From NCBI RefSeq assembly GCF_001423105.1, contig NZ_LMNV01000002.1, positions 1,532,242-1,596,241 of the forward strand: 64,000 nucleotides of DNA. The letters are read 5' to 3'. The notes beneath the pieces were generated by a model, which was given only the letters and a program-made list of their open reading frames with translations, made no database searches and was not told the DNA's origin. Source of the DNA: Frondihabitans sp. Leaf304 (lineage in GTDB: Bacteria; Actinomycetota; Actinomycetes; Actinomycetales; Microbacteriaceae). Position 1 is the stretch's first letter, and each line of letters starts with the position of its first letter. Below are positions 17,785-25,127 of this stretch, one piece after another. The translations under genes were made by a program, and so were the position numbers.

Positions 17785-18136
17785 GAGACGCTCCGTCGTG
17801 GTGGTGGGCGGGGGTGCCGCCGAGCTGGTGCTCGGCCTGGAAGATTGCGTCCGACACGAGCTGGCGGGCGTGCTCGTTCGTCAGTCGGTAGAAGACGCGC
17901 GTGCCCTCCTGCCGGGTCGCGACCACGCGCGCTAGGCGCAACTTGGCCAGGTGCTGAGAAACCGCGGCCGGTGACTTCCCGACTTGCTCGGCGAGATCGT
18001 TGACGGGCAGCTCTCCGTCGGAAAGTGCCAGGACGATCCGCACCCGTGTCGCATCGGCCAGCATGCTGAAGACCTCAACCGCGAGCTCGACGTAGCCACT
18101 GTCGACGTGACGACCGCATCTGTTATCCGCATCCAT
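17765..18136 (-). CDS. ArsR-family metal-sensing repressor
   Basis: 123 residues. Winged helix: FSMLADATRVRIVLALSDGELPVNDLAEQVGKSPAAVSQHLAKL, then RLARVVATRQEGTRVFYRLTNEHA. The cysteine-box of ArsR itself is absent. Potential ligands are in the C-terminal helix and tail (AEHQLGGTPAHHHDG) plus an N-terminal Cys/His (RCGRHVDSG), reminiscent of NmtR/KmtR-type Ni/Co sensors. First gene of the operon with the His-rich exporter; presumably it represses its own promoter just upstream of 18136. Confidence 0.9.
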   Translation of the reverse strand: MDADNRCGRHVDSGYVELAVEVFSMLADATRVRIVLALSDGELPVNDLAEQVGKSPAAVSQHLAKLRLARVVATRQEGTRVFYRLTNEHARQLVSDAIFQAEHQLGGTPAHHHDGASRAHRSS

Positions 18137-18189
18137 GCGCAGATTATTGCAGACTTATCCGGTCAGCGATGGCCTAACGGACAGCGCGG

Positions 18190-18435
18190 TTAGGCCGGGG
18201 GCTGCTCGGCCGCTCTCGACGCAGCGATGGCCTGGCGGTATGCGGCGATCTTCCGTTCCAGCGCAGCAAGATGCCGCTGGACCTCGGCCTGTCGTTCGAG
18301 GACGGCCGCATGGTGCTGTTCAAGAAGTGCAAGCCGTTCGGCATCGTGAGCCCCCGCCCGGTACGCGGCGGCGTACTCGCGCATCTCGTGCACGCTCATC
18401 CCTGGCGCAATGAGCGAAGCGGTCACCGCCGGCAA
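18190..18435 (-). pseudogene. MerR-family regulator, C-terminal remnant
   Basis: The readable part GMSVHEMREYAAAYRAG, AERLALLEQHHAAVLERQ and LAALERKIAAYRQ is the second half of a MerR regulator: end of the wing region plus the dimerising coiled coil. The N-terminal helix-turn-helix (normally LRYYE..) is missing, and upstream frames contain stops and shifted traces. Deletion or frameshift has removed the DNA-binding part. Near GTG 18435 nothing resembles a normal MerR start. Confidence 0.65.
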
Positions 18436-18529
18436 GGCCCGCTACATAGACGTCGCCTGCGAGTTGTCCTCCTGCCTGGAGGCAACATCCGTGAACCGTA
18501 GATGCCTCAAGCACAGGCCGACTCGATAG

Positions 18530-18676
18530 TTAGCGCTCGGCGCCGGGGCGATACTGCACCGAACGGCGCTTGCCGCGGGCGCGCACCGCCAGGACGACGA
18601 GGGTCACGAAGAGCGCGACGAGGGCGATGGCCATGAGACCCGCCACGATGGCGAGGAAGACTGCGAAGACCGACAT
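18530..18676 (-). CDS. Small membrane protein (48 aa)
   Basis: ATG 18676 to TAA 18530. Residues 2-31 are a single hydrophobic helix (SVFAVFLAIVAGLMAIALV), followed by a basic tail RARGKRRSVQYRPGAER. Typical of small actinobacterial membrane proteins; no function known. Confidence 0.55.
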   Translation of the reverse strand: MSVFAVFLAIVAGLMAIALVALFVTLVVLAVRARGKRRSVQYRPGAER

Positions 18677-18738
18677 GGTCGGAGTTTATCGCAGGGCGTG
18701 AGGGGCCGCCGCGGCCCGGTGGTCAGACGGCCCATAGC

Positions 18739-19092
18739 TCACGCCGCGAGGTAGGCCTTGGCCTGGCCGAAGAGGCGCCGGAACCACGGGCCGCGCGCGG
18801 CGACGAGGCGAGCGGCGGTGCGTCGGTCGATACGCGCGAGACCCCGGGCGAGGTCGTGGAGGTTATTGCGCCGCGTGCCGTCCCAGTTGGCGTAAAGGTA
18901 CGGGCCTCCGAGAGCGGGGATCGATCGAACCCGGGTGCGCGCGTAGGAGTCGGGGCCGGCGAAGTAGTGCGCTTCGCCTCGGGCGATCTGATCGGAGGCC
19001 GCCTCGGCGTCGATGACGCCGTCCGGTGTCACGAGGGCGGCGATGGCTCCCGAGTGATCGCGGACGACGAATTCGATGGTGAGGTCGTGCAT
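18739..19092 (-). CDS. DUF3892-like small protein
   Basis: 117 residues from ATG 19092. The order IEFVVRDHSGAIAALVTPDG, DQIARGEAHYFAG and GGPYLYANWDGTRRNNLHDL matches the DUF3892 pattern, in which a strand-rich core ends with Y(L)xTxxDxxxxNNLxxLP. A C-terminal extension is Arg-rich and helical (RRTAARLVAARGPWFRRLFG). Function unknown. A much longer ORF start at 19230 is rejected because the extra residues look non-coding. Confidence 0.65.
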   Translation of the reverse strand: MHDLTIEFVVRDHSGAIAALVTPDGVIDAEAASDQIARGEAHYFAGPDSYARTRVRSIPALGGPYLYANWDGTRRNNLHDLARGLARIDRRTAARLVAARGPWFRRLFGQAKAYLAA

Positions 19093-19260
19093 ACAGCCCT
19101 TCCGGCTCAGAACAGGGTGCGCGAACGTCGCACAAAAGAGAGTGATCGAAGGAGAGCGGTACGGGTCGAGCACTGAGGGCGTCTCGGCCGGAACCCTCGG
19201 TGCTTCCAGTGAGAAGTCTACGAGCCGCACCCGGGATTCTCCAGACCCCCGAAGAAGCAG

Positions 19261-19863
19261 TCAGACGTTCTTTCCCGTAGCCTTCCGCCACCAGGTCGGT
19301 GCTCCGGCGGCGATGATGAGACTCGCGCCGGCCGGGTCGTCGAGGTCACCGGAGTGGAGCCACACTTCGATGGCGCCCACCGTGCCAGAGGCGGCGTACG
19401 CGGCGATCATTGCCCGCGAGAGGTCGTCCATTTCGTTCTCGGGGAGCGGCGCGATCTCGGGGTAGAGGCGCAGCGCGACCTCGATGTTCTCCTGAAGAAA
19501 CGACGTGAGCGCTCGACGCACGGGAGCGGCACTCGATCCGCCGAGGGCTGCTCGATAGACGGATCCGAGTTCGGCGATGTGGCGGAGAAGAGCCAGCTCG
19601 GCGCTCGCCAACACGTCGACCAGTTCGGAGGGTGTCGGATACTCCTCGCCGACATGGCCCGCAAGGTAGTCGAGTAGGCGTTCCGCAAGTGCCATCGTCA
19701 ACAGCTCCGAGACCGAGCCGGAATGCCGATAGAAGGTGTCGCGGGTAACGCCAGCCGTTCGCGCGACCTCCGAGACGCTGACATCGTCGACCCGGCCCGA
19801 GGCCGCGAGCTCGAGGACGGCCGCGAAAAGGCGGTCACGACTACGACGGGCTCGGGGATCCAC
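19261..19863 (-). CDS. TetR-family transcriptional regulator
   Basis: 200 residues from GTG 19863. N-terminal HTH: SRDRLFAAVLELAASGRVDDVSVSEVARTAGVTRDTFYRHSGS, with the family-defining TRDTFYRH recognition helix. The helical ligand-binding domain follows. The ORF extends further upstream to 19995, but that part encodes a Ser/Phe/Arg-rich stretch over a purine-rich repeat and is unlikely to be translated. Target unknown; no obvious partner gene is adjacent. Confidence 0.88.
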   Translation of the reverse strand: MDPRARRSRDRLFAAVLELAASGRVDDVSVSEVARTAGVTRDTFYRHSGSVSELLTMALAERLLDYLAGHVGEEYPTPSELVDVLASAELALLRHIAELGSVYRAALGGSSAAPVRRALTSFLQENIEVALRLYPEIAPLPENEMDDLSRAMIAAYAASGTVGAIEVWLHSGDLDDPAGASLIIAAGAPTWWRKATGKNV

Positions 19864-19937
19864 GCTGACACCGTAGCCCTCCGACAACGGATGCCTCGCG
19901 ACAAAGCACCGCAAGCGGCAAGAGAGACAGAAAAGGC

Positions 19938-20008
19938 GAAAAGACAGAGAAGTCGAAAAGACAGAGAAGTCAAGAAGCGAGGCCGGCCGACCCAAACGAC
20001 CGGCCTCG
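19938..20008. repeat. 17-bp tandem duplication and hairpin upstream of TetR
   Basis: GAAAAGACAGAGAAGTC occurs twice without spacer (19938-19954, 19955-19971) in a purine-rich tract. Directly after it CGAGGCCGG (19978-19986) and CCGGCCTCG (20000-20008) form a 9-bp stem. It lies between TetR and MOSC genes and could be the TetR operator area or a terminator for the MOSC gene. Confidence 0.5.
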
Positions 20009-20136
20009 CGACGGCACGAATGCCATCTGCCCCACGATCCTGATCCTTACCGTGGGTGCGTCAAAAGTATCAAACAATTGTCGGCAAAACCACGCCGTCG
20101 ACGGGTCGACCCCGCAAGCGCCCGACCAGCCGAGGA

Positions 20137-20736
20137 TCAGCGCTGTCGCCTCGCCGGAGGCACGGGAGACGAGAGCAGCACAAAGGTGGCTTTGCCAACG
20201 TGCAATACGCCATCGGCAAGGGGCTCGCACCGCATGCCGCCCCTCCCCCGGAGGGCCGCGAACGCACCGGGTGCGAGCTCGTGGTCCATCCACGCGCACG
20301 GATTCGCGGGGCGGCCAGCGCGGAAGGCGACCGGCCCGGATCCTGAGTCGAGTGTGAAAACGGCACCCCGCAATTGGTCGACAGCGACGCCGCGCAGCAG
20401 CACGTTGCGCCGGGTCGCGAGGGGATCGAGCGCGTCGAGGCCGAGTTCCCGGGCCGACTCGTCGAGGGCGTCCAGGTCGAACAGCGTCACCGAGGCCGCC
20501 CGATGCGCGGGCTTGCCGAAATAGCGGTCGCCGACGATTCCGAGACCGCCGCGGACGGTCACCGAGGTGCGCGACTCGCTTTCCCCCGGAGCGAGTCCGA
20601 GCTCGGTCGCGGGCAGGGCACCGTCGCCGGGCCGACCGGCGTAGCGGTGACGAGGTGACGCGAGCAGAGCCTCGATGGTGACCGGCGTCGGAATGCCGAG
20701 CACCGGGATCCTCGGCTCGGTCGTCTCGTGCGGCAC
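20137..20736 (-). CDS. MOSC-domain-type molybdenum-cofactor-binding protein
   Basis: 199 residues from GTG 20736. Recognisable MOSC traits: LGIVGDRYFGKPAHRAASVTLFDLDAL, RRNVLLRGVAVDQLRGAVFTL and the segment RPANPCAWMDHELAPG, whose Cys is the presumed sulfur or Mo ligand of the family. MOSC proteins carry sulfur or molybdopterin to Mo enzymes or reduce N-hydroxylated bases. No partner enzyme is adjacent. The start is divergent from the MFS gene with 51 bp between them. Confidence 0.8.
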   Translation of the reverse strand: MPHETTEPRIPVLGIPTPVTIEALLASPRHRYAGRPGDGALPATELGLAPGESESRTSVTVRGGLGIVGDRYFGKPAHRAASVTLFDLDALDESARELGLDALDPLATRRNVLLRGVAVDQLRGAVFTLDSGSGPVAFRAGRPANPCAWMDHELAPGAFAALRGRGGMRCEPLADGVLHVGKATFVLLSSPVPPARRQR

Positions 20737-20787
20737 GATCTCACGGTACGCGGGAATGGATCGCTCGGAGCACCGCTTGGGGTGAGC

Positions 20788-22035
20788 ATGACTCAGACGC
20801 CTGATCGGCGCGGCTGGCTCGGAGTGCTCTCGGTAGCGCTCGGGTCGTTCGTGCTGGTGCTCTCCGAATTCCTTCCGATCGGGCTTCTGCCCGCGATCGC
20901 CGACGACCTCCACATCGGAATCGGCACCGCGGGCCTCGTCGTCGTGGCGACCGGGCTAACGGCGGCGATCAGCTCGCCCGTCGTGACCGTGCTGACCTCG
21001 CGGGTCGACCGGCGCACCGTTCTCTGGTCGCTCACGGTCCTGCTGGTGGTCGCCAACCTCGTCGGCGCCTTCGCCCCCACGTTCGGGCTGCTGATCGTCG
21101 CCCGCATGCTGCTGGGCGTCGCCCTCGGCGGCTTCTGGGCCATCGGTGCAGGCATGGGCGCCCGACTCGTCGAAGCCCGGTCGGTGATCAAGGCCACCTC
21201 GATCATCACGGCCGGCATCTCGGTCGCCACCGTCGCCAGCCTCCCGCTCGGCGCGTTCGTCTCGAGCTTCGCCAGCTGGCGCGTCGCATTCCTGATCAGC
21301 GCCGCCCTCGCCGCCCTGGCACTGGTCGGCCAACTCGTGCTCCTGCCGTCGATTCCGGCGGTGCAGCGTGTGCGCTTCGCCACCCTCGGCGGTCTGCTGC
21401 GGGTGCCGCGCGCTCGCATCGGCCTGATCACGACGGTCTTCGTGTTCCTCGCCCAGTTTGCCGCCTACACCTACGTCGCCCCCTACCTCGAGGATCTCGT
21501 CAAGGTCACCGCGGGCACAATCACGCTCGCCCTGCTCCTGTTCGGCGTCGCCGGAATCGCGGGCAACTTCGTCGCCGGGGCCACCCTGTCGCGGAACATG
21601 GTCGCAACGCTCACCGTCGGCAAGGTGCTTCTCGCCGTGGCCATCGTGCTGCTGCCGATCCTCGCCTGGTCGGTGCCGGGCGTCTTCGTGCTGCTCGCCC
21701 TGTGGGGCTTCGTCTGGGGTGCGATGCCGCTCGGCATGCAGACCTGGATGGCGACTGCCACCCCGGGCGGCTCCGAGGGCAGCCTTGCGCTTTTCGTCAC
21801 GACAATCCAGCTGTCGATCGCTGCCGGATCAGTGCTCGGCGGCATCGCGGTGTCGTCGTCGGGGTACGGTCTCGACTTCACGATCGCGGCGGCGTTCGCC
21901 CTGGTCGGCGCTGTCGTTCTGCTGACGCTCGGTCGGGGCGGCAGAACCGAGGATCCAGGCCCGGCCGACCCCGCAGCAGCGCCGCTCTCCGAGCCCAGTT
22001 CCGCCGAACCCGCCGTCGACGCCCTGCGCCCCTAG
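20788..22035 (+). CDS. Major facilitator superfamily transporter (DHA1-like)
   Basis: 415 residues with 12 predicted helices. The first helix contains the SEFLPIGLLPAIADDL signature of the AraJ/PbuE/sugar-efflux group of DHA1 transporters, and the helix 2-3 loop has TSRVDRRTVLW in the motif A position. Members export sugars, arabinose-like compounds, purines or drugs. A hydrophilic Pro/Ala/Glu tail (from about 390) is unusual but harmless. ATG 20788 chosen because the membrane domain starts 10 residues later. Confidence 0.88.
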   Translation: MTQTPDRRGWLGVLSVALGSFVLVLSEFLPIGLLPAIADDLHIGIGTAGLVVVATGLTAAISSPVVTVLTSRVDRRTVLWSLTVLLVVANLVGAFAPTFGLLIVARMLLGVALGGFWAIGAGMGARLVEARSVIKATSIITAGISVATVASLPLGAFVSSFASWRVAFLISAALAALALVGQLVLLPSIPAVQRVRFATLGGLLRVPRARIGLITTVFVFLAQFAAYTYVAPYLEDLVKVTAGTITLALLLFGVAGIAGNFVAGATLSRNMVATLTVGKVLLAVAIVLLPILAWSVPGVFVLLALWGFVWGAMPLGMQTWMATATPGGSEGSLALFVTTIQLSIAAGSVLGGIAVSSSGYGLDFTIAAAFALVGAVVLLTLGRGGRTEDPGPADPAAAPLSEPSSAEPAVDALRP

Positions 22036-22098
22036 GCCCTGCCGGCTAGGCCCTCCCGCTTGAGCCCAGCCGCATGGGCCCTGCCGCTTAGGCCCTGG
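22032..22098. repeat. Degenerate short tandem repeat after the MFS gene
   Basis: Several imperfect 16-18 bp copies of a unit like TAGGCCCTGCCGCT occupy the gap between the MFS and PfkB stop codons. Convergent gene ends. Confidence 0.45.
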
Positions 22099-22101
22099 TG
22101 T

Positions 22102-23034
22102 CTACGCCTCGGACGGCCCGTACAGCTCGTCGGGGGTAGGCGGGTTCGCGCCCGCCCTCGACACTGTGATCTGCGCGCTCACGAGGGCCGTGCCGACGAT
22201 GGCCTCGAGCCCCTCCTGCGCGAGACCGCCGGAGCGCACCGTGTCGACCAGGTCGTTCGACAGGATGCCGAACAGCAGGCCCGACATGAACGCGTCGCCA
22301 GCGCCGATCGTGTCGACGACGTCGACGGGCGGTGCGGCGACGGCGATCCGGGCGTTCGGCGAGGCCGCGATGCAGCCCTCACCACCGCAGGTGATCGCGA
22401 CGAGCCCCGCACCGAGGCCGAGATAGCGGTCGAGCACCTCGTCGAGCGTTGCGCCGGGGTGCAGCCAGGCGGCGTCTTCGTCGCTCAGCTTGACGACGTG
22501 CGAGACCTCGGCGATACGGTCGACGTCGAGCACCGCCGCGTCTCGGTCGGGCGTGACGCTGGGGCGCGCGTTCGGGTCGAAGGAGAGGAGCACCGAGTTG
22601 TGCGCCGCGGTGAAGAGCTCGGCGACGGCGTCCGCCCCGGGGTGGAGCACGGTGGCGATGGAGCCCGTGTGCACGACGGAGACCCCGGACGGGACGGAGA
22701 GGGACCCCGGGTTCCACGAGATGTCGAAGTCGTACTTCGCCGAACGGTCGGGCTGGATCCTTGCCTCTGCCGTCGATGTCGGCTCGTCGGTGACCGACGC
22801 GGAATCGAGCTGCACACCCGCCGAGTCGAGGTGTTGGCGAAGGGCATTTCCGCGTTCGTCACGCCCGAGCGAGGTGCGGAACGACGTCGGCACACCGAGT
22901 CGGGCGAGCCCGAAGGCGACATTCATCGGGCTACCGCCCGGGTGCTCGGTGGTCGAGTCGCCGTCGACGACGATGTCGATCAGCGCCTCTCCGACGACGA
23001 AGACGGACGGGAGGGCTGTCGGGGCGGTACTCAT
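22102..23034 (-). CDS. PfkB-family carbohydrate kinase (fructokinase-like)
   Basis: 310 residues. N-terminal signature VFVVGEALIDIVVDGD and HPGGSPMNVAFGLARLG; C-terminal PfkB signature DVVDTIGAGDAFMSGLL containing the catalytic Asp. The enzyme phosphorylates a sugar or nucleoside with ATP; GG-SPMNVA and the length fit fructokinase, but ribokinase-like specificity cannot be excluded. ATG 23034 replaces a longer form at 23064. The next minus-strand gene upstream (YflT) is separated by a perfect hairpin, so pfkB has its own transcript. Confidence 0.88.
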   Translation of the reverse strand: MSTAPTALPSVFVVGEALIDIVVDGDSTTEHPGGSPMNVAFGLARLGVPTSFRTSLGRDERGNALRQHLDSAGVQLDSASVTDEPTSTAEARIQPDRSAKYDFDISWNPGSLSVPSGVSVVHTGSIATVLHPGADAVAELFTAAHNSVLLSFDPNARPSVTPDRDAAVLDVDRIAEVSHVVKLSDEDAAWLHPGATLDEVLDRYLGLGAGLVAITCGGEGCIAASPNARIAVAAPPVDVVDTIGAGDAFMSGLLFGILSNDLVDTVRSGGLAQEGLEAIVGTALVSAQITVSRAGANPPTPDELYGPSEA

Positions 23035-23066
23035 GCCCTGCACTGTAGTCGGCCCAGGATGCACGG

Positions 23067-23095
23067 AGCCCCCGCGACGCAGGGTCGCGGGGGCT
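23067..23095 (-). terminator. Terminator hairpin of the YflT gene
   Basis: AGCCCCCGCGAC (23067-23078) and GTCGCGGGGGCT (23084-23095) form a perfect 12-bp stem with a 5-nt loop, 21 bp downstream of the stress-protein stop codon on the minus strand. Confidence 0.75.
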
Positions 23096-23116
23096 GATCG
23101 TCTCGAGACCGGATGC

Positions 23117-23755
23117 CTACTTGTAGACGTTGTCGGTCAGCATCTGCTGCGCCTTCGTCGCGAACTCACCGCGGACGAGGACCTCGTAGCGGCCCGCCTC
23201 CATCGTCTTGACCGACGAGAAGTCGCGCTGGCCGCGAGTCATGGCGTGACCGACGAAGCCGAAGAGGGCACCCCAGAGGGCACCGACCACGACGGCAGTC
23301 AGGAGCGCCGGAACGATCTGCACTCCCGGCACGAAGACCGCGAACAGCAGGCCGAGGAAGAGGCCGAACCAGAGGCCGCTCAGACCGCCGCGGCTCGCGG
23401 CCTTGCCCTTGGTCAGACGACCGGAGACGTTCTCGACCGTGCGGATGTCGTGACCCACGATCGAGACGTTCTGCACCGGGAAGCCCTCGTCGCTCAGGTA
23501 GTCGACGGCGCGCTGGGCGTCTTCGTACTTCGTGAAGGTGGCGACCACCTGCGGATAGGCGCCACCGACGAAGGCTCCGACGCCGCCGGCGGATTCAGCC
23601 GCCGATCCGGTGGACTCGGCCTGGGGCTGCTGCGGGGGAACGACGGGCTGCGTTCCGGGGGCGGCGTATTCACCGTACTGCGGAACGGCGGGACGCTCGG
23701 TGGGGGTGTCGTCGCTGGGGCCTCGTGCGGGCCCGGTGGGGGTGGGGTCGGTCAT
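23117..23755 (-). CDS. YflT-like general stress membrane protein
   Basis: 212 residues. Residues 1-65 are low-complexity Pro/Gln/Thr. Residues ~68-110 form a YflT/GSP17M-type domain (PQVVATFTKYEDAQRAVDYL, VQNVSIVGHDIRTVE). Two membrane helices follow (~125-170; GLSGLWFGLFLGLLFAVFV), then a C-terminal beta segment GRYEVLVRGEFATKAQQML. The domain occurs in heat- and stress-induced proteins. AAGGAG precedes ATG 23755. It is divergent from an AraC regulator that has a paralogue next to the Asp23 locus. Confidence 0.85.
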   Translation of the reverse strand: MTDPTPTGPARGPSDDTPTERPAVPQYGEYAAPGTQPVVPPQQPQAESTGSAAESAGGVGAFVGGAYPQVVATFTKYEDAQRAVDYLSDEGFPVQNVSIVGHDIRTVENVSGRLTKGKAASRGGLSGLWFGLFLGLLFAVFVPGVQIVPALLTAVVVGALWGALFGFVGHAMTRGQRDFSSVKTMEAGRYEVLVRGEFATKAQQMLTDNVYK

Positions 23756-23907
23756 CGGGGTCTCCTTGCAGGGGTGTGAATCACCCACTCTGGCCCGAGA
23801 CCCTGAAGTCTCTCCGACAGCTGCCGAGAAACGTGCCCCTATCACTGGCGCAGAAACTGCGAAAGGGGATTTACCGGCGATCAGATTACGTGCGAGAATC
23901 CACCTCG

Positions 23908-24882
23908 ATGAGCCAGAACGACGCCGCTTCGCCATCCGACGACGCGATGCAGCGGGCCGCCTACGGGGGCCACGAACCCGACGAGGCCATCAACCTCTAC
24001 TCGGGCGGCTACAACGGGTCCGGGTTCTACGCCGAACCGACAGACGGGCCCTTCTCTTTCCGCTACACGGTCGTGGGCGACGACGAGATGACGCTCCGCA
24101 CGTCGTCGTTCACCGCCTCGATGCGGGGCACCATCGAGCCCCAAGACGAATACGTGGTCTCGTGGATCACCGCCGGCAGGGCAGTCATGGACATCGGCGG
24201 CGACGAGGTTCAGATGTCGACCGGACGGCCGGCGATGTTTCCGACAGGCAAGCGCTACGCCTTCCACTTCAGCGACGTCAGACAGAATCTCATCCACTTC
24301 GACGCGGGCTACCTCGAGCGACTCGCCGCCGAGCGCACCGGAGGAGAACCGCAAAAGCTGCATTTCGACCACACGGCCCAGCTCGATCCCGCCGCACTGA
24401 AGCGGTGGCACGACGTCGTCTCGTCGGTGGCGCGGACCATGCTCGGCAGCGAGCCCGACCCTCTGCTGCGTGCCGAGGCCAAGCGACTCGCAGCTTCAAC
24501 GCTTCTCGACACGTTCCCGCATCAGGGGCCACAGGTCGCTGCCATCGCCCTGCCACCGGGTAACGCGCGCCTCGTCACGGCACTCGAATACATTCACCAC
24601 CACGCCGCCGAGGCCATCACCACCTCGTCGATCGCCCAGGCGGCGGGCCTGAGCCTGCGCGGGCTGCAGCACGCCTTCAATCACCAGCTCGGCACCACAC
24701 CCACCGACTACCTGCGCGGGGTCAGGCTCGATCTCGTCCGCGCCGAGCTGCTCGCCGCCTCGCCGACCGACGCGACGGTGGGCGCAATCGCGCAGCGCTG
24801 GGGCTTCGCCCACTCCGGCCGCTTCTCGTCGGCCTACGTGCAGCGGTTCGCGGAGTACCCGGCCGTGACGCTTCGCCGCTGA
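23908..24882 (+). CDS. AraC-family transcriptional regulator
   Basis: 324 residues. The N-terminal sensing half resembles the AraC-binding-like domain of the ROB/NphR-type regulators (DEYVVSWITAGRAVMDIGGDE, GRPAMFPTGKRYAFHF). The C-terminal HTH_18 domain spans about 225-322: TSSIAQAAGLSLRGLQHAFNHQLG, TPTDYLRGVRLDLVRAELL and VGAIAQRWGFAHSGRFSSAY. Domain layout and ending (..TLRR) match the AraC protein at 51866-52951, so the two are paralogues. It may control the divergent YflT gene. Confidence 0.9.
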   Translation: MSQNDAASPSDDAMQRAAYGGHEPDEAINLYSGGYNGSGFYAEPTDGPFSFRYTVVGDDEMTLRTSSFTASMRGTIEPQDEYVVSWITAGRAVMDIGGDEVQMSTGRPAMFPTGKRYAFHFSDVRQNLIHFDAGYLERLAAERTGGEPQKLHFDHTAQLDPAALKRWHDVVSSVARTMLGSEPDPLLRAEAKRLAASTLLDTFPHQGPQVAAIALPPGNARLVTALEYIHHHAAEAITTSSIAQAAGLSLRGLQHAFNHQLGTTPTDYLRGVRLDLVRAELLAASPTDATVGAIAQRWGFAHSGRFSSAYVQRFAEYPAVTLRR

Positions 24883-24914
24883 CCGCCCGAGGTCGGTACG
24901 GAGACCAGCAGTCG

Positions 24915-25067
24915 CTACCCCCAGCGCGACTCGCGATCACTCGGTTTTCGCTCGGCCACCCTGCCGTACCCGTCGCGAGCGGCGGCGACGATCGCGACAA
25001 GGGCGGCAAGGATCCCGAGCCCGGCAAACATGAAGATGGCGAGAGTCGCGCAGTCCAATTGATTCAT
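24915..25067 (-). CDS. Small membrane protein (50 aa)
   Basis: ATG 25067. Residues ~7-32 are hydrophobic (ATLAIFMFAGLGILAALVAI) followed by a charged tail GRVAERKPSDRESRWG. No family recognised. It is divergent from the MocR regulator gene with 60 bp between the starts. Confidence 0.45.
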   Translation of the reverse strand: MNQLDCATLAIFMFAGLGILAALVAIVAAARDGYGRVAERKPSDRESRWG

Positions 25068-25127
25068 GATGCGATCCAATCGTGATCGAGCCGCCGCGCC
25101 AAGGTCCAATACGGCTACAGTGGCACC

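Noticed and set aside
19863-19995. N-terminal extension of the TetR protein
   Set aside because: The extension translates a purine-rich tandem repeat into Ser/Phe/Leu/Arg-rich sequence and precedes a standard TetR start at GTG 19863.
20953-21434. Asp/Glu/Arg-rich minus-strand ORFs inside the MFS gene
   Set aside because: Reverse-frame shadows of a 12-helix transporter.
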